Shown piece after piece: positions 7,312 to 16,802 of a stretch of DNA of 64,000 nt; the first letter of the stretch is position 1, and each line of letters starts with the position of its first letter. The translations under genes were made by a program, and so were the position numbers. The notes beneath the pieces are model-generated. The model was given only the letters and a program-made list of their open reading frames with translations. It was not told the DNA's origin and searched no databases. Source of the stretch: Firmicutes bacterium HGW-Firmicutes-1 (GTDB taxonomy: Bacteria > Bacillota > Clostridia > Lachnospirales > Vallitaleaceae); the NCBI GenBank assembly GCA_002841625.1, contig PHAG01000005.1, forward strand, positions 1 to 64,000. Direction: 5' to 3'.

Positions 7312-9834
7312 CTATTTAATGATTTCTAACTGCTTCGCTTGTAGGATTGCATCCAAAGCGTTATTTACCTCTAATTTCTTATAGATAAGTTTGGTGTGGG
7401 TTCTGATAGTGTTTAAACTAAGACCTGTAAGTTCAACTATTTCAGCGTTATTATAACCTTTGGCAAGGAGCTCTAAAACATATTTTTGCTTGGGAGAAAG
7501 TGAAACCTTAACGAAATCAGTGCTATGGGTTAGTCCCTTAAAATATTTTGATTGTTCGTAGGCCACTATGTATACCTTTTTCACATATTTATGCAGGTCG
7601 TCTGGTTGCCCCGGTTCCTTTTCCAATTTTTTTGTAATGGAGGAAAGAATAGGCAAAACGGCATTACCTTCATTGGCAATCACACGTATAAAGCCATATG
7701 GTTGCAAAGATTCCAATACTTGACGAAGCCTATTTTGGGCTTCTTTCTTTTTGCCTGTCACCCAATCTATTATGGACAACAGAACATCAGCTTCTGCAAT
7801 GTCAAGAAGCCTGCTATATTTTTCAGAAAGCGCCTTGAGTTGATGTAATGCGTTGTATGCTTTATCCATTTGGTTAAGCACTATATAAGCTCTAACAGTT
7901 GTGTAATTGCGATATATCTTGTAAAACTCATTAAAAGAATGGTCATTAATATAATAACATTTCAGCCAATGATCAGCGGCTGCTTTTTCACCGTTTAATA
8001 GAGCTCTTCTCGATTCGTACGCGGATAAATTTTTTAAAAGGTATTGGCTGGAACTTATCGAAATATATCCCTTTACTTCCTTCATAGTGGTTTCGTATTT
8101 CGCCTGTTTGTTTTGCAATAAATAAAGCTCAGCAATTAAAACATAAATGGCATATACAAACTCAGGACTCATACTATCGTTGATTGTGCTTTTTAAATAA
8201 AGGGCAAGATCAAGTGCTTCATGCAGTTCGTTTTTTTCCATCAAAAGTCCTGATTCAGCACCTTTAAACATAATTTCTAGATTTTCCTTTATTATGTTTT
8301 CTGAAAAGGTACTTACATTATTCATAGCATGAGGATCTAATATTTCATAAAAATCCCTGGCGCATCTGTGCAAAAACGGAAGCTGAAAGGTAAAGGTGGG
8401 AGATTGTAAAGAGGTATGCGTATGTTGAACTGTTGGGATTTTTGCAATGTACTTATCTAGTTCGGAAAGCTTTATTCGGCAATCCATCAAAAGGATACTT
8501 GTAGCATTTTCCAAGGATTCAGGATATTTCTCTGCAATTAACGTAAGTAAAGGAAAGAGCTTGTCAAACAAATGTTTTAAAACATCGACATCCCCATTTA
8601 AGTATGCAAAAAATATTCGTGCGAGGTAGAGTAAGGGCGCTTTATCACAAATCACATCTGGAATGTTATGTAAGTTATATAGCTTGTGGAAGTCCACATA
8701 TTCATCGAGTGAAAAAGTCTTTATACTGTAAAAGCTACGAATTGTCTGTGAAATGGTCAACATATCACCACTTTTCATGGCATAATTCTTAGCTGCCAAG
8801 AAATCACCTGTATTCAAATAGTAATCAGCTACCTTTTTATTAAGCGTGGCCTTATCCAAGTTGCTTTGACTTAATTTATCGCGTAGGAAGTCTAGAAATA
8901 GGTTATGGTATCTGAACTGTGAGCCCATAAGCGAAATATGGGCGTTATCGCTCACTAAAACATCCAGTGTTTCTTTACAATGATCGGCCTCTGTCAAATA
9001 TTCACAAAGTTCTAAAGAAAATCTATCAGGAACAGATGTTTTCACTAAAAAGTTGCGCATAGGATCATCCAAACGGGCCCATATATTTTCAAAAAAGCTA
9101 TTAATGGATAATTTCTGGCTTTCATGTGATACGTCAATGATACCGCTCATTGCCATCGTGTTAATTGCAATTACCCAACCTTCTGTATACTCCTTAATGC
9201 CCATCGACTCATCCTTGGTTATAAACCTACCGTAGCTCGCAAAATGTTTTCTAATCTCATCGTCTGAAAAGGATAATTCATGGATTCCAATCTGAGAAAT
9301 ATTTTCTTGTCCATACAAAGAAATCTCAGCTTCTGGAAGATTCTTTCTACTTAAAATGACAGCCGTAAAAACAATGGGAAGTCGCTTTAAGATATAAGGT
9401 AGCGATTTTTTTATTTCTTCGTTTTGTATGAAATGAAAATCATCCAGTATAAGGGCATATTTTTGGCCTTCATATAAAAGCTGTGACATCAAATCAATGG
9501 TACATTCAATCGGCGTTGCGTTAAAGGCAGGTGATTTTAAAAGATTGGAAACTTCCTGGTCATATGGAATAACGTTTAGCAAGCTCATGCAAAAAAGCTT
9601 ATAAAACAATAAAGGTGTGTTATCATAAGTATCCAGTGAAATCCAGATGGTTTTACAATCAGTTTTTTTAAGCCATAAAAGTGTCGAAATGGTTTTCCCG
9701 TAGCCGGCAGGAGCCTGAACATATATGTACTTATTTTTAGCTGCTCGCTCAAAAGTGCGTAACAATTCGGGGCGAGGGGCACAAATTTCCGGCAGGGATG
9801 CCGGTGTTTGTTTGGATGTCTGTAAATGATTCAT
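7312..9834 (-). CDS. MalT-like LuxR family ATP-dependent regulator (LAL type)
   Basis: This 840-residue protein has the large-LuxR architecture. A P-loop APAGYGKT is near residues 40-47 and a Walker B YALILDDFHFI near 126-136. A long helical tetratricopeptide-like region covers about 330-750, and a C-terminal LuxR helix-turn-helix lies at about 775-835 (LSPKQKYVLELLAKGY, then LNTIRTHTKLIYKKL). MalT-type proteins activate transcription upon ligand and ATP binding. It is divergent from the S23-like/SLH pair at 10048, with 213 bases between, so that pair is its most likely target. Its 3' end abuts the AlkD fragment. Confidence 0.9.
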   Translation of the reverse strand: MNHLQTSKQTPASLPEICAPRPELLRTFERAAKNKYIYVQAPAGYGKTISTLLWLKKTDCKTIWISLDTYDNTPLLFYKLFCMSLLNVIPYDQEVSNLLKSPAFNATPIECTIDLMSQLLYEGQKYALILDDFHFIQNEEIKKSLPYILKRLPIVFTAVILSRKNLPEAEISLYGQENISQIGIHELSFSDDEIRKHFASYGRFITKDESMGIKEYTEGWVIAINTMAMSGIIDVSHESQKLSINSFFENIWARLDDPMRNFLVKTSVPDRFSLELCEYLTEADHCKETLDVLVSDNAHISLMGSQFRYHNLFLDFLRDKLSQSNLDKATLNKKVADYYLNTGDFLAAKNYAMKSGDMLTISQTIRSFYSIKTFSLDEYVDFHKLYNLHNIPDVICDKAPLLYLARIFFAYLNGDVDVLKHLFDKLFPLLTLIAEKYPESLENATSILLMDCRIKLSELDKYIAKIPTVQHTHTSLQSPTFTFQLPFLHRCARDFYEILDPHAMNNVSTFSENIIKENLEIMFKGAESGLLMEKNELHEALDLALYLKSTINDSMSPEFVYAIYVLIAELYLLQNKQAKYETTMKEVKGYISISSSQYLLKNLSAYESRRALLNGEKAAADHWLKCYYINDHSFNEFYKIYRNYTTVRAYIVLNQMDKAYNALHQLKALSEKYSRLLDIAEADVLLSIIDWVTGKKKEAQNRLRQVLESLQPYGFIRVIANEGNAVLPILSSITKKLEKEPGQPDDLHKYVKKVYIVAYEQSKYFKGLTHSTDFVKVSLSPKQKYVLELLAKGYNNAEIVELTGLSLNTIRTHTKLIYKKLEVNNALDAILQAKQLEIIK

Positions 9835-10047
9835 ATTGGTTCCACCTCCATCATTACTTACAATATATCATTTAAAATTCAAATTAACAATAATAATGTG
9901 CCATTTTATTGAATATTTACTTGTTTTCCTGTCATAAGCGCTTCGCATAACAAAAAATATTTTTCTAAACATCACATCGATGGGATTGTGGTTTTTAAGT
10001 AAACATATAGAATAGAATAAAGATTAATTAGGAGAGGAGCATCCTTT

Positions 10048-10392
10048 ATGAATGAACTTTTAGCTAAAGCCTTCGATTTTGGGATACGCATTGTTGAACT
10101 ATCTAATTATCTCGATGAAGAAAAGAAGCAATTCCCTTTAATCGAGAGACTGCTAGAATGTGGTACAAGCATTGGTGTTCATCTGCGTATATCAAAAGAA
10201 TATGCTAAAAACCAGACGGGAAGCTATGTAACAGCTTATGAGTTGTCACTAGAAACGGAGTATTTACTAGAATTGCTTGTAAAAACAGGTTTTCTCCACG
10301 AGAACCAAAGCATACCCATACTAAATGATTGTAAATTGATTAAGGATGAAACTGCAAAACTATTAACAAAAAACCAAATAAGGAGTGAATGA
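10048..10392 (+). CDS. Four-helix bundle protein, S23/rRNA-IVS type
   Basis: The 114-residue, mostly helical protein matches the S23 ribosomal/IVP-like four-helix bundle family (TIGR02436): the segment LLECGTSIGVHLRI and the spacing to YELSLETEYLLELLVKTGF are typical. Members are encoded in 23S rRNA intervening sequences or stand alone; the related Avd protein serves diversity-generating retroelements, but no reverse transcriptase is present. GGAGAGGAG precedes the start. It nearly overlaps the next gene: the stop is at 10392 and the SLH protein starts at 10394, so the two are translationally coupled. Role unknown. Confidence 0.75.
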   Translation: MNELLAKAFDFGIRIVELSNYLDEEKKQFPLIERLLECGTSIGVHLRISKEYAKNQTGSYVTAYELSLETEYLLELLVKTGFLHENQSIPILNDCKLIKDETAKLLTKNQIRSE

Positions 10393-10393
10393 A

Positions 10394-11959
10394 ATGAAAA
10401 AAATTAAGTTAAGAAGGGGTTCAATGTTATTCGCATTACTAATGGTATTTAGTTTACTTATTCCGATGGCTACTCCTGTTACTGCCGAATCGACGCCTCC
10501 AACGACAATCAGTGCACCGGAAAACTTTGCCGCTTCTAATTACAGGGGCACATCTGTTTATTGCACCTTGAGTGCTCCAGATGATTTACGAGAGCTCATT
10601 AACAAGACCAATGCGGAACGTGGATATGGTATGAAAATACTGGCTCAGGTAGATTTTAAGACGGATAGTGGAAACTGGCATTATGCTTCAGATTGGGATG
10701 ATGGGGCTACATTTACAAAATATACACTGAATTACTACAATAGTTTGACAGGTGGTGATAAAGGTTTTTATTTAGGACATCAACAACTTGCCTTCAAAAA
10801 CATGTTTCCTACTGATACAAATGTACCAGTTGAAGCGGCATTTACTAGTTGGGATTGGTATAAAAGCCACTCAATGACGCTTAGATCCCGATTTGCAATT
10901 GATTTTGGTAATAATAACATAGTATTTTCCGATTGGTCGAATGAATATGTCTTGTCTAATGGCAATAAAATGGACTACATGAAAATTTTAAATCAAAATG
11001 CACCCAAAATTCTGTCCTCCAAAATAGAAACATTGGGAGTCAATAAGGTTCCTTGGGTTATACTACAGCTTGATCAACATCCTGATGCAATACAAATGTT
11101 TAATGCTGCCTCGGGTAATTCCATGTGGACTGAAATCTGGCTTAGAAAAAAGGGGGATCAGGAGTTCAAAAATATTGGGACTGCCTCCTTTACACAGGAA
11201 AATATCTATCTAGATGTAAGCGCTTATTTTGAGAAAAAATTAGACAATTATGACGCTCAGGCTTATGAAGTCAAGGTACGCTACAAAATTGATGAACGAG
11301 CATATCAGCAATCGGGAGCAACTGAATACAAGTTGCTGTACAGTCCATTCTCCAACATCCTTTCCTACGGTATGCCTGAGTGGAGTGGTAACTCAACCTG
11401 GGCAACACCAGAGTTAGAAAAAGCTTCAAAGTTAGGGTTGATTCCAGATATCCTTAAAGGTGCTGACATGACGAAAAACATCACTCGGGAAGAATTTGCT
11501 GAAGTTGCTCTTTTAATGTATGAAAAGGCATCAGGTATAACCACTACTACACCTATTTCACCAAATCCATTTGTTGATACGACCAACCCTCAGATATTGA
11601 AAGCGTTTCAGTTGGGTATTGTAAAGGGTTATAATGACACCGAGTTTAGACCTAAGGAATTTATCAACAGAGAGCAAGTAGCATCTATGCTAACACGCGC
11701 CATAAAATTGATTGCACCGAACGCAGACTATTCTATTGAAGGAGCACCTATATTTACTGACAATAAGGATATTTCAGGATGGGCATTAAACGACTGTCTA
11801 TATATTGCTAAGACCGGTATAATAAAGGGTTCGGATGGCAAGTTTATGCCAAGAGCTATAACTGATGCTCAAAAAGCAGTAGGTTATGCAAACAACTCCA
11901 GAGAGCAGGCTCTGGCAATGAGTGTTCGTACAGTTGAGGAATTAGCTGGTCAAAAATAA
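10394..11959 (+). CDS. Secreted S-layer homology (SLH) domain protein
   Basis: I start at ATG 10394 (AAGGAG 8 bases upstream) rather than GTG 10385. The 521-residue product has a signal peptide (KKIKLRRG, hydrophobic LFALLMVFSLLIP, cleavage near VTAES). The middle 300 residues have no recognised domain. Three SLH-like repeats lie at about residues 335-515, with LEKASKLGLIP, ILKAFQLGIVKGYNDTEFRP and YIAKTGIIKGSDGKFMP. SLH domains bind pyruvylated secondary cell-wall polymers, so the protein is expected on the cell surface. Unusually, the SLH repeats are followed by a 30-residue tail. Divergent LuxR/MalT regulator is the probable control; a terminator follows. Confidence 0.85.
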   Translation: MKKIKLRRGSMLFALLMVFSLLIPMATPVTAESTPPTTISAPENFAASNYRGTSVYCTLSAPDDLRELINKTNAERGYGMKILAQVDFKTDSGNWHYASDWDDGATFTKYTLNYYNSLTGGDKGFYLGHQQLAFKNMFPTDTNVPVEAAFTSWDWYKSHSMTLRSRFAIDFGNNNIVFSDWSNEYVLSNGNKMDYMKILNQNAPKILSSKIETLGVNKVPWVILQLDQHPDAIQMFNAASGNSMWTEIWLRKKGDQEFKNIGTASFTQENIYLDVSAYFEKKLDNYDAQAYEVKVRYKIDERAYQQSGATEYKLLYSPFSNILSYGMPEWSGNSTWATPELEKASKLGLIPDILKGADMTKNITREEFAEVALLMYEKASGITTTTPISPNPFVDTTNPQILKAFQLGIVKGYNDTEFRPKEFINREQVASMLTRAIKLIAPNADYSIEGAPIFTDNKDISGWALNDCLYIAKTGIIKGSDGKFMPRAITDAQKAVGYANNSREQALAMSVRTVEELAGQK

Positions 11960-11967
11960 TACAAATG

Positions 11968-12015
11968 AAAAATCCTTTCTGGGTATAAGTGATTTTTTCC
12001 AGAAAGGATTTTTTT
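11968..12015 (+). terminator. Terminator of the SLH operon
   Basis: AAATCCTTTCTGG pairs with CCAGAAAGGATTT across an 18-base loop and is followed by T residues. Confidence 0.85.
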
Positions 12016-12128
12016 ACCCTTTTACATAATTTCTGTGTACACAGCCAGGTTAGCATAGCTCGAGAGGGGTATAGTGAGAAGAATATTCCCTAAATTATGC
12101 GAACAAATAGTTTCTGTGACTCCACACC

Positions 12129-12185
12129 CCACACATGTGGAAGGTGTTTTGAGACTGGTAAAAGTACATTTATAAACGGCATCAG
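12129..12185 (+). repeat. Diverged member of the CATGTGG repeat family
   Basis: CCACA-CA-TGTGG forms a short palindrome (12129-12140), followed by a stretch in which GAGACTGG and TTTATAAAC recall the copies at 1 and 25057. Similarity is patchy, so this is a tentative member. Confidence 0.35.
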
Positions 12186-12274
12186 TGGCTGAGTATTGCT
12201 TGTAAGAATACCCCTCACATTCTGATTTGTAGGGCTGCTTAGAACTATTTAAAGACTTATTATTATATAGCTAT

Positions 12275-12310
12275 AAAAACTGATTTCAACTCTTGAGATC
12301 AGTTTTTCTT
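12275..12310 (+). terminator. Stem-loop terminator in the SLH-TetR gap
   Basis: AAAAACTGAT pairs with ATCAGTTTTT, followed by CTT. No gene is seen between this and the SLH terminator at 11968-12015, so the 260-base gap may hold a short transcript or a relic. The rest of 12016-12372 shows only the weak repeat. Confidence 0.6.
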
Positions 12311-12372
12311 AAGGTGTCACTGTTCATATGAATCTGTTCCTTAAAAGTTTTTGAGTTCATAAAGAAACTCAC

Positions 12373-12429
12373 TTGACAATAACTTCCACAGGTGATAAAA
12401 TTAAATCACAACAGACCGACCGTCGGTCT
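12373..12429 (+). promoter_or_regulatory. Promoter with perfect 17-bp TetR operator
   Basis: TTGACA (12373-12378), 17 bases, TAAAAT (12396-12401). Directly downstream lies AGACCGACCGTCGGTCT (12413-12429), a perfect palindrome around one central base, covering the expected initial transcribed region. The first gene of the operon is a TetR regulator, so negative autoregulation of regulator and phosphotransferase together is the simple reading. Confidence 0.8.
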
Positions 12430-12460
12430 TCGTGAATTCAAACTAAGAATAGGTGATTGT

Positions 12461-13132
12461 ATGACATTAAAAGATAAGATTGTAGATGCAGCTTATGAAT
12501 TATTTGGATTAAAAGGATACGAGCATACGTCAGTAGCAGAGATTATTGAGAAAGCTGGTGCTTCTAAAGGTGGTTTCTATCATCATTTTAAGTCAAAAGA
12601 GGAAATTCTTGAGACCATTACATTCAATTATATTGACATGATTAGAGTTCAATATGATGGTATACTTGCAGATCGGACGTTGACGGTGATAGAGAAATTT
12701 GTGGAATCTTACTATCGATTGAACGCAATGAAAGTTGAATCTGTCAAAGATTGGGATAAGATCAGGAACCTCTATACATTTAAAGACAACCATATCTTAT
12801 TAAAAAAAATGGGTGAGGCATTTGAGAAAGAAACGGCTAGATACTTTAAGGCATTGATTGAACAAGGTAATAAACTGGGGGTCTTTGATGTAACATCACC
12901 TAAAGCGTTGGCTGCATTATGGGCAAGAGAAGTCATTAGATTCCAACAGATGACTAGATATGTCCTGTTTCGTAAGAATCTTACAGAGGAAGACTATTTT
13001 GAAACATTGGTGTTTAATGAACAATTGATTAATCATCAACTTGGCTTAGAGAAAAATACCATTCAGTTAAGAGCGATGGCAGATTCTTTTCTCGCTTCAA
13101 TGAAGGAGCAAATGGAAGGTAAGGTGAAATAG
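12461..13132 (+). CDS. TetR family regulator of the downstream phosphotransferase gene
   Basis: I start at ATG 12461, after AGGTGATTGT, giving 223 residues; the longer open frame would translate the operator. The DNA-binding domain is at residues 5-50 (IVDAAYELFGLKGYEHTS, then AGASKGGFYHHFKSKEEIL). The C-terminal ligand domain is unassigned. The TAG stop at 13130-13132 is followed directly by the ATG of the next gene, so the two are one operon with coupled translation. The palindrome at 12413 is the likely operator. The inducer may be a substrate of the phosphotransferase. Confidence 0.85.
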   Translation: MTLKDKIVDAAYELFGLKGYEHTSVAEIIEKAGASKGGFYHHFKSKEEILETITFNYIDMIRVQYDGILADRTLTVIEKFVESYYRLNAMKVESVKDWDKIRNLYTFKDNHILLKKMGEAFEKETARYFKALIEQGNKLGVFDVTSPKALAALWAREVIRFQQMTRYVLFRKNLTEEDYFETLVFNEQLINHQLGLEKNTIQLRAMADSFLASMKEQMEGKVK

Positions 13133-15697
13133 ATGATTAAGTGGTTTGAGGAAATACGAGAAGAGGATTTTCAATTAGTTGGTGGTAAAGGTGCCAACTT
13201 GGCCAAAATGTACCAGACTGGATTAAATGTACCCAATGGCTTTGTTATCCTTTCATCTAGTTATGATCAATATATAGAGGACAACCAACTGGGTAAGTTA
13301 ATCAATGAGATTATGGCACAAGATATATCGATCAAAGAAAAATCAAGTCAAATTCAGAGTCGGTTCAATATTGATAAAACATCAGAAGAACTTATAGCAC
13401 AGATTAAACATGGATTTGCATTAATCGAAAGTGGTAGAGTTGCCGTTAGAAGTAGCTCAACAGCAGAAGATTTACCGGGTATGAGTTTTGCAGGTCAGTA
13501 TAGTTCATATCTGAATGTTACTGAAGAGGATTTGCTAGAGAAAGTAATCTTATGCTGGCAATCACTATGGCATGTACGCGCCATGGATTACAGAGATAGA
13601 CAAGGCATTACGAGAGATTTTAGCCATGGCGTTGTTGTCCAAGAGATGGTCAATAGCCATATTTCAGGGGTCGTGTTCACAGCCAATCCTATAAATGGTC
13701 TACGCAATCAAATGGTGGTGAATGCTTCTTGGGGACTTGGAGAAGCGATAGTTAGTGGTGAAGTAAATCCAGATCAATATGTGGTTGACCGAGTGACTGG
13801 TGAAGTGATTGATGAGCAGATTCAAGATAAATTGATTCAATATAGATATGGACAGGAAGGTATAGAGAAAGTTGAGTTATCAAGGGAAGTATCAAACATA
13901 ACGTCATTGAACAAAACTCAACTTGAACGTTTACTTAAGGTATGTGATGAAGCAGAGAACTATTTTGGAACACCTCAAGACATGGAGTTTGCCATTGACG
14001 AAGAAGGGGTGCTATATGTAGTACAGTCTAGAGATATCACAACTTTATATCCTATTGAGAATCTAGTTCACGATGGGAAACTAAGACCTTATATGAGTGC
14101 TAGTACAGTATTACTTGGTGTGAGAGAACCTTTTACACCACTTGGTTTTGATTTGATGAGTCAGATGTTTCCAACGATTATTAACGTTATGACTGCTAGA
14201 AAGAAGAAGCCCTTAACAAATAGTTTTGTTGCTTACTCAGGTCAAAGAATATACGTGGACATGTCCTATCTTTTATCTAATAGTCTAGTAGCAAAACAAT
14301 TTGCAAATGCGTTCTCCGGTAATGACTTGCCTCTTAAAGGTGTCATGTTACAGCTGATTGAGGATTATGGCAGACAGCTGAGAAAACAAGGCATACGATT
14401 TAAGCTACCACTGGGCTTTGTTAAATATGGTTTATCCATTACATCTAAGATGAGGGCTATTGGTAAAATACCAAACAGCCAACGTTATGATGCTATGAAG
14501 CTTGAAGGGGACCGCTGGTTTGCTAAGATTGTTAAAGATTATGAACGAGCTGACACAACCGAGGAAAGGCTAGAATTTGCAAATAAAGCTCTTGTAGAAG
14601 CATTTAAGTTATCTCAAGTAGAAGCATTTTATTGTATTGATGTAAACAATTATATCAAGATTGAGAAGATACTGAAGAAGCATTTTGGTAATACCTATAA
14701 GGTGGAAACATTGGCTCAGTCATTGCCAGGATGCTTTACACAAACAATGACAATACGACTGAATGAATACGCTAAATCCTGCACAGTTAAGGGTATTGAA
14801 CCCTCAGTTGATGACCCTGACTTTCAAGATCTAGTTAAAGATTATGGACATCGTGCCAACATAGAATTAGACTTTGGTACAGTAAGATGGCGTGAAGATC
14901 CTACCTATCTATTAGACTTAGTTAAGAGTTATATGGTGGATGATATGTTTGAACGTAATCTACAAGACCATAAAGATAAACGACAAGAAGCTGAAGATAT
15001 GATTGAGGAAGTGGCGGAGAAGTTATCATCTATCATTGGCAAAAATCGAGCAGAAAAATTCAGAACGTATATGATCAACTATCGATATGGTGCGGCTATG
15101 AGAGAATATCCTAAATCAGATATAGTAAGGTTTATAGAACTTGCTAGAAAATCAGTTCAAGTTATTGGTCAACGGCTAGTTGAAGAAGGTAAGTTAGACT
15201 ACCCAGAAGATGTATTCTATCTACGTCATGACGAAATCTTTAGAGGTGTTAACCTTAAAGAGCTTGTAATTAAAGCCAAAGAGGCATACAACAAAGAAAT
15301 GAACAGAAAAAGCATACCTAGAATGTTATTGAACAATGGGCACACGTACTATTCAACAACGAAAGTAACGCCAGGTGCCAATACATTAGTTGGATTACCG
15401 TTATCTGCGGGTGTATACGAAGGTGTGATAAAGGTGGTATATGATCCTCTGAATCATACCCTAAAAGAAGGGGAGATTATGGTGACCGAAAGCACCAATC
15501 CATCCTGGACACCACTTTTTGCCACAGCAGGTGCACTGATTATGGAGTATGGTGGACCAATGAGTCATGGTGGAATTGTTGCAAGAGAATATGGGATTCC
15601 AGCAGTAGTTGGGATTTCTGCAGCGATGGATGTGCTTAAAGATGGTCAACACGTAAGAGTCAATGGTGAATCAGGTGTTATTGAGTTATTAGAATAA
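13133..15697 (+). CDS. Rifampin phosphotransferase-like / PEP synthase-like enzyme
   Basis: The 854-residue protein has an N-terminal PPDK/PEP-synthase ATP-grasp domain (GGKGANLAKM at 18-27; VAVRSSSTAEDLPGMSFAGQ near 103-122). A central domain of about 350-740 follows, and then a C-terminal swivel domain with the catalytic histidine in GGPMSHGGIVAREYGIP (His 812). This order (ATP-grasp, central, His) and length fit rifampin phosphotransferases (Rph), which transfer the beta phosphate of ATP to rifamycin, more than PEP synthase, which carries a C-terminal PEP-binding barrel. The missing barrel and the central domain support Rph-like function; the true substrate is not proven. Co-transcribed with a TetR gene under a palindromic operator. 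Cytoplasmic. Confidence 0.8.
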   Translation: MIKWFEEIREEDFQLVGGKGANLAKMYQTGLNVPNGFVILSSSYDQYIEDNQLGKLINEIMAQDISIKEKSSQIQSRFNIDKTSEELIAQIKHGFALIESGRVAVRSSSTAEDLPGMSFAGQYSSYLNVTEEDLLEKVILCWQSLWHVRAMDYRDRQGITRDFSHGVVVQEMVNSHISGVVFTANPINGLRNQMVVNASWGLGEAIVSGEVNPDQYVVDRVTGEVIDEQIQDKLIQYRYGQEGIEKVELSREVSNITSLNKTQLERLLKVCDEAENYFGTPQDMEFAIDEEGVLYVVQSRDITTLYPIENLVHDGKLRPYMSASTVLLGVREPFTPLGFDLMSQMFPTIINVMTARKKKPLTNSFVAYSGQRIYVDMSYLLSNSLVAKQFANAFSGNDLPLKGVMLQLIEDYGRQLRKQGIRFKLPLGFVKYGLSITSKMRAIGKIPNSQRYDAMKLEGDRWFAKIVKDYERADTTEERLEFANKALVEAFKLSQVEAFYCIDVNNYIKIEKILKKHFGNTYKVETLAQSLPGCFTQTMTIRLNEYAKSCTVKGIEPSVDDPDFQDLVKDYGHRANIELDFGTVRWREDPTYLLDLVKSYMVDDMFERNLQDHKDKRQEAEDMIEEVAEKLSSIIGKNRAEKFRTYMINYRYGAAMREYPKSDIVRFIELARKSVQVIGQRLVEEGKLDYPEDVFYLRHDEIFRGVNLKELVIKAKEAYNKEMNRKSIPRMLLNNGHTYYSTTKVTPGANTLVGLPLSAGVYEGVIKVVYDPLNHTLKEGEIMVTESTNPSWTPLFATAGALIMEYGGPMSHGGIVAREYGIPAVVGISAAMDVLKDGQHVRVNGESGVIELLE

Positions 15698-15905
15698 TAG
15701 AAGATCAATAAGGAGTAGTGGCGAATACACACTGCTTTTTCTACGCCTTTATTGTAAAAATAGAGTGAAGTATTCACTTACGGCTATATGGAAATACATT
15801 ATCTATCAATTTATTTTGGTCTTACAAATACATGGTGAACCGTATCATAAATGAATTTGTCAGCCACACAAATTGAGAGTTGACAGCGTAACAAAATAAT
15901 TGTTT

Positions 15906-16081
15906 TCTCTGACTTCGGTCAGAGACAAGCTACCTAGAAGTTAAACTTTTTATTCTGAAAAGTGCTTCTAGTCCCTTGCTTCGCAAGAAAAATCAAAAGA
16001 ATTTTGTCATCAAAAATAAAAAAATGAATAAATAGTTTTTCACAAACCCTCTATTCGGCGTCTGAGTAGAGGGCTTTTTTT
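15906..16081 (+). ncRNA. Candidate structured RNA: three hairpins plus terminator
   Basis: Within a 687-base gene-free gap there are TCTCTGAC-TTCG-GTCAGAGA (15906-15925, a C(UUCG)G loop), CTAGAAG/CTTCTAG (15934-15971), and CTTGC-TTC-GCAAG (15975-15987). A terminator CCCTCTA/TAGAGGG with a T run lies at 16047-16081. No open frame covers this stretch. A small RNA or a decayed mobile-element end are the two readings; I cannot identify a family. The first part of the gap (15698-15905) shows nothing clear. Confidence 0.35.
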
Positions 16082-16132
16082 GCTTGAAAATATTTAACAT
16101 TCATATAAAAATGTGCGGAAAAACTTGGACAG

Positions 16133-16172
16133 CACCCCTTTATTTTGCCTTAAGAAGTAGAGGGGTGTTTTT
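16133..16172 (+). terminator. Stem-loop with T run upstream of the mobile element
   Basis: CACCCCT pairs with AGGGGTG over a long loop, followed by TTTTT. It may insulate the mobile element from upstream transcription. The bases 16173-16384 contain only the ribosome binding site of the first element gene. Confidence 0.5.
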
Positions 16173-16384
16173 GTGCATAAACCACGTTGCTCACACTTTT
16201 AAATCGGTTTAATGCATGAGAAGACGGATGTCATTTTAAAAATGTAATACAAAGCGACGAATAGAAATATTACAGTTTCATTACAAATTGTCAAAAAGTT
16301 CGTCCACCTACCCCTGTTTTTCGGCTTATAAGTAAGAGGAGTTTTACTTAACTGGTTAATTTGCAAAATAAGGAGTGTGCAGAC

Positions 16385-16786
16385 ATGGGATTTTTGAACG
16401 CGGAACATGAAAACAAGTTAATGGAATTAATTCAGAGGGATGGAACACATCCCAAGGATAAAGAAAGAATTTCTCTTTTCTATAATCTGTCTGGTAATGC
16501 TGATCTGTATGCAAAATCTGACTTTATCTATGATTTTAAGAATCACCAGATTGAACTGGATTGTTTGCTGGACAGTAGAGTTGATTTTTACAGTAGTTCC
16601 AGAGCATTGATTAGGCTTGCCTATAACCTGTACAACGGTTATCAAGATGATATGACAACACCTATTGATCTATTATCAGGTTTAGATGCTGACAATTATC
16701 TGTTGGCACTTGAAAGTATTGATATCCGATTGGGCTATTCAAAGCAAGTACAAGCGTCGCTAGATGATGAGGAATTGGAACTTTGA
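16385..16786 (+). CDS. DUF6075-like mobile-element protein
   Basis: A 133-residue acidic protein starting at ATG 16385 with AAGGAG 9 bases upstream. Segments RDGTHPKDKERISLFYNLSG, DLYAKSDFIYDF and SSRALIRLAYNLYNGY resemble the DUF6075 family, which is carried beside mobilisation genes on Firmicute elements. No catalytic motif is visible and the role is unknown. It is followed at 16 bases by mobC. The GYQDDMTTPIDLL and LDADNYLLALESIDIR segments complete the family pattern. Intact, unlike the genes after it. Confidence 0.6.
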   Translation: MGFLNAEHENKLMELIQRDGTHPKDKERISLFYNLSGNADLYAKSDFIYDFKNHQIELDCLLDSRVDFYSSSRALIRLAYNLYNGYQDDMTTPIDLLSGLDADNYLLALESIDIRLGYSKQVQASLDDEELEL

Positions 16787-16802
16787 AAGGAAGGTGAAGA
16801 TT

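Noticed and set aside
10048-10392. Avd protein of a diversity-generating retroelement
   Set aside because: No reverse transcriptase, template repeat or variable repeat is seen nearby; the protein fits the wider S23-like family.
12392-12460. Upstream start for the second TetR gene
   Set aside because: Those codons overlap the promoter -10 and the 17-bp operator; ATG 12461 has its own ribosome binding site and begins at the usual TetR position.
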